A stretch of 14,547 nucleotides of DNA, from positions 1-14,547 of the forward strand of contig JBFXEO010000054.1 in NCBI GenBank assembly GCA_050180015.1, read 5' to 3'. The notes beneath the pieces are model-generated. The model had not been told where the DNA came from, ran no database searches, and saw nothing but the letters and a program-made list of their open reading frames with translations. Numbering within the stretch: position 1 is the stretch's first letter; every line of letters starts with the position of its first letter. A program made the translations under genes and the position numbers. Shown here in pieces: positions 1-7,471 of the stretch. Source of the DNA: JBFXEO01 sp050180015 (GTDB lineage: Bacteria > Bacteroidota > Bacteroidia > Bacteroidales > Tenuifilaceae).

Positions 1-1
1 A

Positions 2-211
2 ACATTAAGCGGTATTTATATCCCCGATACTGCCAAAGAAAAACCACAGCGGGGAACCATTGTTGCCGCAGGGCCCGGAACAAAGGATACTGTAATGGAG
101 GTTAAAGTGGGCGATGTCGTGCTTTACGGGAAATACGCCGGTACCGAAATAACAGTTGATGGGAAGGATTACCTGATTATGAAACAATCGGATATACTTG
201 CTGTTATCTAA
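2..211 (+). CDS. groES: GroES co-chaperonin, 3' part only
   Basis: The reading frame is open from the window edge to a TAA at 209-211, giving about 69 C-terminal residues of the 10-kDa co-chaperonin that caps the GroEL ring. Visible family features are the stretch KPQRGTIVAAGPG, which follows the mobile loop, then VKVGDVVLYGKYAGTEI and the ending DYLIMKQSDILAVI. The start and mobile loop lie outside the window. Only 34 bases separate it from the groEL ATG, so the two are almost certainly one groESL operon. Its promoter and any heat-shock operator (such as a CIRCE/HrcA site) are upstream and cannot be judged here. The end of the frame and the family are clear. Confidence 0.95.
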   Translation, partial: TLSGIYIPDTAKEKPQRGTIVAAGPGTKDTVMEVKVGDVVLYGKYAGTEITVDGKDYLIMKQSDILAVI

Positions 212-245
212 CAACCAATTTGTCAAACAAATAAAAACTGAGAAT

Positions 246-1886
246 ATGTCAGCAAAAGTTTTAAATTTTGATACCGAAGCTCGCGAGAAACTCAAAAAAG
301 GTGTCGATCAACTATCGAATGCAGTAAAAGTAACGCTGGGCCCCAAGGGTCGTAATGTGGTTGTCGAGAAAAAATTTGGATCACAGCAAGTTACCAAGGA
401 TGGCGTTACTGTTGCCAAAGAAATTGAACTAAGTGACCCGTTTGAAAATGTAGGTGCACAAATGGTTAAAGAGGTTGCCTCAAAAACTGCCGATAATGCA
501 GGTGATGGAACAACTACCGCTACCGTACTTGCCCAGTCTATCGTTAATGTAGGATTAAAGAACGTTACCGCGGGTGCTAATCCAATGGATTTGAAGCGCG
601 GTATCGACAAAGGTGTCGCAAAAGTTATTGAACACCTGAAAAAACAAACCATCGCAGTTGGCGAAGATTACCAAAAAATTGAACAGGTTGCCACCATTTC
701 GGCAAACAACGACAACGAAATTGGCAAACTGATCGCCGAGGCAATGAAGAAAGTAAAGAAAGAAGGCGTTATCACGGTTGAAGAAGCCAAAGGAATTGAA
801 ACAACCGTTGAGGTTGTTGAGGGTATGCAGTTCGACCGTGGTTACATATCGCCATACTTCATTACCGATCCCGATAAGATGGAGACTGTTCTGGAAAATC
901 CTTTCATCCTACTCACCGATCGTAAGATTTCCACAATGAAGGATTTACTTCCCGTTCTGGAACCGGTAGCACAGGCGGGGCGCGCCTTGCTAATCATTGC
1001 AGAGGATATTGAAGGCGAAGCATTGGCAACGCTGGTTGTAAACAAGCTGCGTGGCTCACTAAAAATTGCCGCTGTTAAGGCTCCAGGCTTTGGCGATCGT
1101 CGTAAAGAAATGCTGGAAGATATTGCCATCCTAACCGGAGGCGTTGTTATTAGTGAAGAGAAAGGCCTTCGCCTCGACGGTGCTAAAATGGACATGCTCG
1201 GCCACGCCGAAAAAATTACCCTCGATAAGGAAAACACAACCATTGTTAACGGCGGTGGTTCCAAGGAAAATATTAGAAAACGGGTAGCCCAAATCAGGAC
1301 CCAAATCGAGAACACTACTTCCGATTATGATCGTGAAAAGCTGCAGGAGCGTTTGGCCAAGTTAGCCGGTGGTGTTGCAGTTCTTTACGTTGGTGCTGCT
1401 ACCGAAACTGAAATGAAGGAGAAAAAAGATCGCGTTGACGATGCACTTAACGCTACCCGCGCCGCTGTTGAGGAAGGCATCATTCCCGGCGGTGGAGTTG
1501 CTTACATCCGTGCCATTGAAGCCCTTGAAAACCTGAACGGCAGTAACGATGACGAAACAACTGGTATTCTCATTGTTAAGAGAGCAATTGAAGAGCCGCT
1601 CCGCCAAATTGTTGCCAACGCGGGCTTAGAGGGTTCTGTAATTGTTCAAAAGGTTAAGGAAGGTAAGGATGACTTTGGCTACAACGCCCAAACCGATAAG
1701 TTTGAAAATCTTCACGCCAGCGGGGTTATTGACCCAACCAAGGTTGCCCGTATTGCCCTTGAAAATGCAGCCTCAATCGCTGGTTTAATACTAACCACCG
1801 AGTGTGTAATAACCGAAAAGAAAGAAGATAAGCCAATGCCTCCAATGGGCGGTGCTCCCGGCATGGGCGGAATGGACATGATGTAA
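246..1886 (+). CDS. groEL: GroEL 60-kDa chaperonin
   Basis: This 546-residue protein has normal GroEL length. It is the ATP-driven double-ring chaperonin that folds cytosolic proteins with GroES. Seen directly: the ATP-site aspartate D52, GDGTTT at 86-91, the equatorial aspartate D399 (E. coli D398), the chaperonin signature AAVEEGIIPGGG at about 406-417, and the flexible Gly/Met-rich tail ending GGMDMM. I chose the ATG at 246 because MSAKVLNF matches the usual GroEL N-terminus. The frame could be extended upstream to a TTG at 198, but that would overlap the groES end and add 16 non-homologous residues. The gene ends 24 bases before a strong intrinsic terminator, so the groESL operon stops here. 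There are no signs of duplication or damage. Confidence 0.98.
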   Translation: MSAKVLNFDTEAREKLKKGVDQLSNAVKVTLGPKGRNVVVEKKFGSQQVTKDGVTVAKEIELSDPFENVGAQMVKEVASKTADNAGDGTTTATVLAQSIVNVGLKNVTAGANPMDLKRGIDKGVAKVIEHLKKQTIAVGEDYQKIEQVATISANNDNEIGKLIAEAMKKVKKEGVITVEEAKGIETTVEVVEGMQFDRGYISPYFITDPDKMETVLENPFILLTDRKISTMKDLLPVLEPVAQAGRALLIIAEDIEGEALATLVVNKLRGSLKIAAVKAPGFGDRRKEMLEDIAILTGGVVISEEKGLRLDGAKMDMLGHAEKITLDKENTTIVNGGGSKENIRKRVAQIRTQIENTTSDYDREKLQERLAKLAGGVAVLYVGAATETEMKEKKDRVDDALNATRAAVEEGIIPGGGVAYIRAIEALENLNGSNDDETTGILIVKRAIEEPLRQIVANAGLEGSVIVQKVKEGKDDFGYNAQTDKFENLHASGVIDPTKVARIALENAASIAGLILTTECVITEKKEDKPMPPMGGAPGMGGMDMM

Positions 1887-1910
1887 AATTACACCGTATA
1901 AATATCAAAG

Positions 1911-1936
1911 AAGCGGAGAGTTACCTCCGCTTTTTT
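1911..1936 (+). terminator. Intrinsic terminator of groESL
   Basis: A perfect 8-bp stem (AAGCGGAG at 1911-1918 with CTCCGCTT at 1925-1932) closes a 6-base loop, and the 3' arm runs into a T tract at 1931-1936. It lies 24 bases after the groEL stop, which is a classical Rho-independent terminator arrangement. Confidence 0.9.
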
Positions 1937-2039
1937 ATTTTCTATCGCCTTAAATACAGCCCAAGCACTCAAACCGATAAACCTCTATAAACTATCCCCT
2001 ACGGGGTGCTAACTATTTCCAGAATCGCCAAATTTTCAA

Positions 2040-2047
2040 TATCTTTG
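2040..2047 (+). promoter_or_regulatory. Putative Bacteroidota -7 box for lepA
   Basis: TATCTTTG matches the TAnnTTTG consensus of the Bacteroidota primary sigma factor. It sits 21 bases before the lepA ATG and downstream of the groESL terminator. A weak -33-like TTTC is at 2016-2019, at suitable spacing. This would give a leader of roughly 15 bases. It is inferred from consensus and position only. Confidence 0.5.
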
Positions 2048-2068
2048 CGCTCCAATTAGAAACCGAGA

Positions 2069-3856
2069 ATGGAGAATATCAGGAACTTTTGCATTATTGC
2101 GCACATCGACCACGGAAAAAGCACACTGGCTGACCGATTGCTTGAAAACACCCACACGCTTTCCAGCAAAGAATTACAAAATCAAGTGTTGGATAGCATG
2201 GACCTAGAGCGGGAAAAGGGGATAACCATTAAAAGCCACGCCATTCAGATGGAGTACAAACATGACGGCCAAACTTACACGCTTAACCTAATTGACACCC
2301 CGGGCCATGTCGATTTCTCCTACGAAGTTTCCCGGGCAATTGCCTCGTGCGAAGGTGCGCTGCTTGTTGTTGATGCCACCCAGGGAATACAAGCGCAAAC
2401 CATATCGAACCTCTACCTTGCGCTCAACCACGATTTAGAGATAATCCCGGTTATAAATAAAATAGACATGGATGCAGCCATGGTAGAAGATGTAAAAGAC
2501 CAGATTGTAGATTTAATCGGCTGCAAACGCGATGAAATTCTTCCGGTAAGCGCAAAAACCGGCGAAGGGGTTGACGCGATACTCGAGGCAATTATCACAA
2601 GAATAGAGCCACCCAAGGGCGATGTAAACGCACCCCTGCAAGCATTAATATTCGATTCCGTTTTCAACTCGTTCCGGGGAATCATTGCTTACTTTAAAGT
2701 TGTAAATGGCACCATTAAAGCTGGAGATAAGGTAAAGTTTTTTAATACGGGCAGAGAATACGTTGCCGACGAAGTTGGCATTCTGCGGCTAAAACTTCTG
2801 CCCCGCAATTCAATAAGTGCTGGCGATGTAGGCTACATAATATCGGGGATTAAAGAGTCCACCGAAGTAAAAGTTGGCGATACGATTACCCACGTTGAAC
2901 AACCCTGCAACAAGGCAATTGCCGGATTCGAGGATGTGAAGCCAATGGTATTCGCAGGCCTTTACCCGGTGGATGCCGATGAGTATGAAGATTTACGGGC
3001 CTCTCTCGATAAACTCAAGCTTAACGATGCATCCCTAAGCTACGAGCCAGAATCGTCATTAGCCCTCGGATTTGGGTTTCGCTGTGGTTTTTTGGGTTTA
3101 CTCCACATGGAAATTGTTCAGGAACGGCTTTACCGGGAGTTTGACATGGATGTTATAACCACCGTTCCTAACGTTTCGTACAAGGTTCATTCCACAAAAG
3201 GCGAAATTATTGAAGTTCATAATCCGAGTGGACTTCCCGGGCCAACGGTAATAGACCATATAGAGGAACCTGTTATCAACGCGCAGATCATCACAAAATC
3301 TGAATACCTGGGTGCTGTAATGAAGCTGTGTATTGACAAACGTGGCATCCTTAAAAACCAGGTTTTTATTACATCGGACAGGGTAGAGCTAACATTCAGA
3401 ATGCCGCTGAGCGATATTGTATTCGACTTTTACGATAAGCTAAAATCCATATCGAGGGGTTACGCTTCGTTCGATTACTTTATGGACGGATATGCCACGG
3501 CTAAACTTGTTAAGCTTGACATTTTGCTCAACGGCGAAATGGTAGATGCGCTTTCGTCGCTCATTCACTTCGACTATGCCTATGATTTTGGCCGTAAAAT
3601 GTGCGAAAAGCTAAAAGAGTTGATCCCCCGGCAGCAATTCGATATAGCCATTCAGGCTGCAATTGGAGCAAAAATTATTGCCCGGGAAACCGTAAAGGCC
3701 CTTCGCAAAGATGTAACCGCCAAGTGTTACGGAGGCGATATCACCCGTAAACGCAAGTTGCTGGAGAAGCAGAAAAAAGGGAAAAAACGTATGCGCCAAA
3801 TTGGCTCGGTAGAAGTTCCGCAAGAGGCATTTCTAGCTGTACTTAAAATGGATTAA
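2069..3856 (+). CDS. lepA: Elongation factor 4 (LepA), translational GTPase
   Basis: This 595-residue protein has the normal length for LepA/EF4, the ribosome-binding GTPase linked to back-translocation and subunit assembly. The G-domain motifs are intact: G1 AHIDHGKS at 11-18, G2 GITIK at 51-55, G3 DTPGH at 76-80 including the catalytic H80, G4 NKID at 130-133, and G5 SAK at 161-163. Domains II, III and V follow, then the LepA-specific C-terminal domain with the basic run GGDITRKRKLLEKQKKGKKR near residue 560. The 82-residue spacing from the start to the G3 histidine region supports the ATG at 2069. A -7 box 21 bases upstream suggests independent transcription. The next gene on the same strand begins 80 bases later with no clear terminator between, so read-through is possible. 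Confidence 0.97.
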   Translation: MENIRNFCIIAHIDHGKSTLADRLLENTHTLSSKELQNQVLDSMDLEREKGITIKSHAIQMEYKHDGQTYTLNLIDTPGHVDFSYEVSRAIASCEGALLVVDATQGIQAQTISNLYLALNHDLEIIPVINKIDMDAAMVEDVKDQIVDLIGCKRDEILPVSAKTGEGVDAILEAIITRIEPPKGDVNAPLQALIFDSVFNSFRGIIAYFKVVNGTIKAGDKVKFFNTGREYVADEVGILRLKLLPRNSISAGDVGYIISGIKESTEVKVGDTITHVEQPCNKAIAGFEDVKPMVFAGLYPVDADEYEDLRASLDKLKLNDASLSYEPESSLALGFGFRCGFLGLLHMEIVQERLYREFDMDVITTVPNVSYKVHSTKGEIIEVHNPSGLPGPTVIDHIEEPVINAQIITKSEYLGAVMKLCIDKRGILKNQVFITSDRVELTFRMPLSDIVFDFYDKLKSISRGYASFDYFMDGYATAKLVKLDILLNGEMVDALSSLIHFDYAYDFGRKMCEKLKELIPRQQFDIAIQAAIGAKIIARETVKALRKDVTAKCYGGDITRKRKLLEKQKKGKKRMRQIGSVEVPQEAFLAVLKMD

Positions 3857-3936
3857 CGGGTTGCAGCTGATTTATTGAGCTCCGATTACACGCTCGTATA
3901 GATAACTTCAAATCCGCCATACGGAATAATTTACCT

Positions 3937-4695
3937 ATGAACAACTTCAACATCTGGCTTCGGAATATTCAAATGCAATACTCAGCCGAGCAAACCTATA
4001 TTGCCCAGCGAATGCTACAGGAGCAGGGTGGTTGGCAATCACATCTGGATAGGACAAAGGGGTATATTACTTCAACAATTGAAAAAATACAACCAGAAAC
4101 GGTTAGGGTGCTGGGTAGCGGTTGGCTATTCGATGTGCCGGTTGAATACCTATGCAACCAATGTAAAAGAGTAATCCTTTCGGACATCTTCCATCCTCGC
4201 CAGGTTGTAAAAAAGTATTCCACAAATAGCAAAATCTCATTTAAAACTACAGATTTATCCGGCGGTGCAGTTGACCTAGCATACAATCACAGGGGAACCT
4301 CCATCAACCTTATACATTCAATAAAATCCATTCAACCCATTGAGTATGCTGATGACTTAGTTATTTCAGTAAATCTACTAAGCCAGCTAAGCATTTTTAT
4401 CACCGATTTCCTTCGCAGGAAAAAGAAAGTGGCACAATATCAACTTCAGGAAATTGCGTATGCCATTCAGCAAAACCACCTAAACGGGCTACCCAAAAAC
4501 AAATCGATACTGATTACCGACCACGAGGAGGAATTTTTAGATGAAAAAGGGAAGGTTGTTGGCATAAATCCAACGGTATTTATACCAATCCCCAGAAATA
4601 CATCGACAGAAGAATGGGATTGGCAATTCGACTCAAACATGACCTACCGGGAGGATTGCAAAACCAACCTAAAGGTTGTTGCAACAACCATATAA
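3937..4695 (+). CDS. Unrecognised protein, Rossmann/methyltransferase-like
   Basis: I do not recognise this 252-residue protein as a named family. Its order of motifs resembles a class I SAM-dependent methyltransferase: a glycine loop VRVLGSGWLFDVP at 56-68 after a beta strand, an acidic end to strand 2 (VILSD, D83), a TTDLSG turn at 104-109, a hydrophobic strand DDLVISVNLLSQL at 139-151 as in motif IV, and SILITDHEEEF at 190-200 as in motif V. The N-terminal 50 residues look helical. No signal peptide or membrane segment is visible, so it is probably cytosolic. No GxGxG motif is present in strict form, so SAM binding is an inference. It follows lepA by 80 bases without a convincing promoter of its own and ends 35 bases before a convergent gene. 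Its substrate is unknown. Confidence 0.75.
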   Translation: MNNFNIWLRNIQMQYSAEQTYIAQRMLQEQGGWQSHLDRTKGYITSTIEKIQPETVRVLGSGWLFDVPVEYLCNQCKRVILSDIFHPRQVVKKYSTNSKISFKTTDLSGGAVDLAYNHRGTSINLIHSIKSIQPIEYADDLVISVNLLSQLSIFITDFLRRKKKVAQYQLQEIAYAIQQNHLNGLPKNKSILITDHEEEFLDEKGKVVGINPTVFIPIPRNTSTEEWDWQFDSNMTYREDCKTNLKVVATTI

Positions 4696-4720
4696 ATCAA
4701 GGGAGCCATAAATTCCAGCT

Positions 4721-4742
4721 AAAAAAGGGGTTACGCTTTTTT
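4721..4742. terminator. Possible weak bidirectional terminator between convergent genes
   Basis: AAAAAAG (4721-4727) pairs with CTTTTTT (4736-4742) around an 8-base loop, so each strand ends its stem in a run of six T. It lies between the convergent methyltransferase-like and GH16-like genes, and the stop codon of the latter (4731-4733) is inside the loop. The stem has a single G-C pair, so it may be inefficient. Confidence 0.35.
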
Positions 4743-6203
4743 CCAGCATTTTACCCAGTCAATTTCCATGTAGGCTGGCAGCCTAGACTCATCCACATCC
4801 CCACAAACCCCCGATGCAAAAACTAGGTATAATGGAATATTGGGATTTTTATTGGCCTGTAGTTTATACGGAGTACCATTAATTGTCCAAACAATATTCT
4901 GCTCGTTCCACTCCACGCCCAGTATATAAAACTCAGAGTTAATTTTTACCCCCTTAGCTGCATTAACCGACTTACGCACCTTGCTTGAGCCATTGGCCCA
5001 AAAATAGGCACCCGAAATTGAGTTTTCGCCACAGTCGGCTTTTAAAAACACATCAAGCTCTGGCAGCATCCTATCGCCAATAAGGTAAAACGAATGGTTA
5101 ATCCCTTTCGCGCACGACAATTTTACCTTAGCCTCTATCCTCCCCTCGCTTTGGCGATAAATATGTCCTGTGTTAATAACCCCCGACGTAAAGTTGAACG
5201 ATTTAGGAATAAACCCGAACTTTTTATCCCAAGCTAGGCCGCTAGCGTTCTCCTTGCGGGTTTCTATCCGTAAAACACTATTCTTAAGTTCAAGGTTACC
5301 GCTCTCGGAGTAGAACTGCCTGTCCGTTGAGAATGAATACGATTTATTGATTACGGCATCGCCCCAAAAAAATTTGGTAAGCCAACGTTGAGCATCTAAT
5401 GATTTCCCATCGAAATCGTCATGAAATATCAATGTCCAGCTCTTAATATCATCGAACTTGTGGCTATCTTTTGTTTTCAAATACCACTTAACCTTTTCCG
5501 AGGATTCAAGTGCCTTAAACTCCTGCAACTTTTTATACGAATCGGTTTGCTCAAACTTATTTTTAGAAAGCAAATAATTTTTGCGTTCAGCAAACCCCGG
5601 AGATTCAACGCTTGCTTTAAGTTCGCTATGGCGTTGCAGCGTTTGGGAATTTTCTATACCGAAGTAATCCTTTAGCGGTTTGAAACGTACCAGCTTGAAA
5701 TACTTTTTCAAATCCGCACTCGACTTCAACTCCTTAAAGCGTAGTTCTTTCTGATACTCAGGGGTGTTCTCCTTTTTGAAGGCTTTTCTATTTTTCTTGT
5801 AGTCGGCACTGCCCACAAAGTTTCTGAGGTCATTTAACTCCTCAACCAATCCGGAGTCCTTAATCTTACTAAAAAAAGCAGGCATCTCCGTTTTTGCCAT
5901 TTTAAGGTAATTCTTAAGGGCAGAATTTCCCGACAATTTTTTCAGCTCCTGCTCTGCCTCAAATTCAGGTGAGTTTTTAAACGTTATTGCCCCAAGTTCC
6001 TGCTTTACCTTGAGATACTCCTTGGAGTCAACCCAACTTTTCAGCTCCAAGTACCGATACCATTCATCGGATTGGGAATAGCTGAGAATTTCTTCGTATT
6101 CGGTTTCTAGTGCTTTCCGGGCAGACTCAACCGTTTCGGTATCCTTGAAGGTGCCAAATAGTCGGTTGGTAAATACTTTAAAACTTGAAGGGGTAGTGGC
6201 CAT
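4731..6203 (-). CDS. K/E-rich repeat protein with degenerate GH16-like domain
   Basis: This 490-residue protein has two parts. Residues about 35-250 are highly charged helix-prone repeats sharing the pattern aromatic-x4-ELKxL-x2-S-x3-K-x-Y-x-K, with clear copies near 46-65, 79-101, 148-170 and 221-243 and weaker copies between. Residues about 257-488 resemble the beta-jelly-roll of glycoside hydrolase family 16: IFHDDFDG, SEGRIEAKVKL, FYILGVEWNEQNIVWTINGTPY, and PELDVFL where active enzymes have ExDxxE. The nucleophile-position E382 and D384 remain but the acid/base glutamate is L387. There is no signal peptide or lipobox, unlike secreted GH16 enzymes. I chose the ATG at 6203; a TTG two codons upstream is the alternative. 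It lies 27 bases after the SiaC-family gene and is probably co-transcribed. It may be a binding or scaffold protein; hydrolase activity is doubtful. Confidence 0.8.
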   Translation of the reverse strand: MATTPSSFKVFTNRLFGTFKDTETVESARKALETEYEEILSYSQSDEWYRYLELKSWVDSKEYLKVKQELGAITFKNSPEFEAEQELKKLSGNSALKNYLKMAKTEMPAFFSKIKDSGLVEELNDLRNFVGSADYKKNRKAFKKENTPEYQKELRFKELKSSADLKKYFKLVRFKPLKDYFGIENSQTLQRHSELKASVESPGFAERKNYLLSKNKFEQTDSYKKLQEFKALESSEKVKWYLKTKDSHKFDDIKSWTLIFHDDFDGKSLDAQRWLTKFFWGDAVINKSYSFSTDRQFYSESGNLELKNSVLRIETRKENASGLAWDKKFGFIPKSFNFTSGVINTGHIYRQSEGRIEAKVKLSCAKGINHSFYLIGDRMLPELDVFLKADCGENSISGAYFWANGSSKVRKSVNAAKGVKINSEFYILGVEWNEQNIVWTINGTPYKLQANKNPNIPLYLVFASGVCGDVDESRLPAYMEIDWVKCWKKA

Positions 6204-6230
6204 CTGCAAAACTTTTGAATTGGAAGAACT

Positions 6231-6614
6231 CTATTGACGCTGAACTGCAATGAAGTTAAAGGGAAGTTTCAGGTGCTCGGCGTAATCTTCTCCAGCTTCA
6301 ACCATATCCTCGTCATCCTCCATGTAATGCCAGTTAACCACCACAGCATACCCTTTCCGGTGAATTTCGCGGAACTTCTCAAGAATTTTAAGTATCATTT
6401 TTGACGAAGATGTATTATAGTAGCCGAAGTTCAGGTCTATTTCCGTTTTCTGATTGGGATTGGCCATGTACTCATCAATCCACTCCATAATGGGTGTATA
6501 GAATGAGGCAACATCTTCCGGCAACGAATTACCGGAAATCTCAAAGATTGACTTTTCCTTATCGAGTACCACCCTTGGCGTTTCAGTAGTCGGCTCCAAG
6601 ATAATGTTATCCAT
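6231..6614 (-). CDS. SiaC-family (DUF1987) regulatory phosphoprotein
   Basis: This 127-residue protein matches the SiaC/DUF1987 family. In Pseudomonas, SiaC is phosphorylated by the kinase SiaB, dephosphorylated by the PP2C phosphatase SiaA, and in its unphosphorylated form activates the diguanylate cyclase SiaD. The family core is visible: IFEISGNSLPEDVASFY at 23-39, the central EIDLNFGYYNTSSSK at 58-72, and VVVNWHYMEDDEDMVEAGEDY in the C-terminal half. T68 in the NTSSSK loop falls at the same position as the phosphorylated threonine I recall for SiaC. No SiaA, SiaB or cyclase gene is in the window, so its partners must lie elsewhere or differ. It is cytosolic. It is the first gene of a likely two-gene unit with the GH16-like protein, preceded by a -7-like box. 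The family call is firm; the local role is unknown. Confidence 0.9.
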   Translation of the reverse strand: MDNIILEPTTETPRVVLDKEKSIFEISGNSLPEDVASFYTPIMEWIDEYMANPNQKTEIDLNFGYYNTSSSKMILKILEKFREIHRKGYAVVVNWHYMEDDEDMVEAGEDYAEHLKLPFNFIAVQRQ

Positions 6615-6703
6615 AACAGCAGCAATTTATCCCGCAAACAATAGTTAAAATTATGCAATATTCCCTAATAAAGCAACAAAAATCTCGAATAACATGATTT
6701 AAC

Positions 6704-6711
6704 GCAAATAT
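6704..6711 (-). promoter_or_regulatory. Putative -7 box upstream of the SiaC-family gene
   Basis: Read on the - strand, TATATTTG matches TAnnTTTG. It lies 89 bases upstream of the SiaC-family ATG and downstream of the terminator-like hairpin after the response regulator. No good -33 TTG was found at the expected spacing. If it is used, the leader would be about 80 bases. Confidence 0.4.
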
Positions 6712-6749
6712 AAACGCATTTTCTATTGCAGGGTTATATAATTTGATGT

Positions 6750-6779
6750 AAAAATTTAACGCTAAAATATCAGCTTAAA
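6750..6779 (-). terminator. Terminator-like hairpin at the end of the response regulator gene
   Basis: On the - strand TTTAAGCT pairs with AGC-G-TTAAA (8 bp with one bulged base, + coordinates 6755-6763 and 6772-6779), followed by TTTTT at 6754-6750. The stop codon TAG of the response regulator lies at the loop/stem edge. The stem is AT-rich, so the strength is uncertain, but the position is right for ending the two-component operon. Confidence 0.5.
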
Positions 6780-7454
6780 CCCCTTGCCCCTTACATTGAT
6801 TATTTCGATGGTAGGGTCGTCGCCCAAATACTTACGCAATTTGGTAATGTAAACATCCATGCTGCGAGCATTAAAATAGCTGTCGTCAACCCAAATGGTT
6901 TTAAGGGCGAAATTCCTGTCGAGCAAAGAATTTTTATTGATGCATAAATATTTTAGCAGTTCGCTCTCCTTGGTGGTCAACTTCCTCACATCGCTGTCGA
7001 GCTGGAGCGTTTGCTTTATTGCATCGAACGTGTACTTACCGATCTGAAATTGCGATTGCTCCGCCGAGGGAGAATCCTTGCGGGTACGGCGTAGAATTGC
7101 CTCAAGTCTCATAAGCAATTCCTCTATGCTGAAAGGCTTTGTCATGTAATCATCGGCACCCAGCGCAAACCCTTCAATTACATCCTCTTTCATGGATTTT
7201 GCGGTTAGGAAAAGTATGGGCATACTGTTGTTAGACATTCTGATTTCCTTCGCCAGGGTAAATCCGTCCTTTATGGGCATCATTACATCCAAGATACAGA
7301 TATCGTAGTAGTTATTCTGGAAACCCTTAAAGGCCTTTTCGCCATCCTTATAAAGATCTACCTCGTAATCTTTTGCCTGCAAATATTCCTTCAACAGGAA
7401 CCCCAAGTTTTCGTCATCCTCGGCTAACAGAACTCGAACCTTTCTATTTTCCAT
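6762..7454 (-). CDS. rprY: OmpR/PhoB-type response regulator, RprY-like
   Basis: This 230-residue protein has two parts, a receiver domain (about 5-120) and an OmpR-type winged-helix DNA-binding domain (about 132-230). The receiver residues are complete: acidic pair E12/D13-D14, phosphoacceptor D56 in ILDVMMP, T84 in FLTAK, and K106 in TKPF. The effector ends with ARSMDVYITKLRKYLGDDP and INVRGKGFKLIF. The run of EDDENLGFLLKEYLQAKDY near the start and DFALKTIWVDDSYFN-like region resemble RprY of Bacteroides, hence the symbol, given from remembered similarity. It begins 17 bases after the kinase stop and is clearly co-transcribed with it. It probably acts as a dimeric transcription factor on phosphorylation by the kinase. 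No target operator could be identified here. Confidence 0.9.
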   Translation of the reverse strand: MENRKVRVLLAEDDENLGFLLKEYLQAKDYEVDLYKDGEKAFKGFQNNYYDICILDVMMPIKDGFTLAKEIRMSNNSMPILFLTAKSMKEDVIEGFALGADDYMTKPFSIEELLMRLEAILRRTRKDSPSAEQSQFQIGKYTFDAIKQTLQLDSDVRKLTTKESELLKYLCINKNSLLDRNFALKTIWVDDSYFNARSMDVYITKLRKYLGDDPTIEIINVRGKGFKLIF

Positions 7455-7471
7455 TGTATTGATATTTTAGT

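Noticed and set aside
198..245. Upstream extension of groEL to a TTG at 198
   Set aside because: It overlaps the groES end and adds residues with no likeness to GroEL; MSAKVLNF at 246 is the standard start.
842..1315. 157-residue frame antisense to groEL, and similar long antisense frames in fabF, rnc and the kinase gene
   Set aside because: They mirror conserved genes and have no recognisable protein features.
6204..6209. TTG start two codons upstream of the GH16-like ATG
   Set aside because: An ATG at 6203 is available and the two extra codons add nothing recognisable.
6615..6761. A small gene between the response regulator and the SiaC-family gene
   Set aside because: The 147 bases are AT-rich with no supported frame; they are explained by a terminator-like hairpin and a -7 box.
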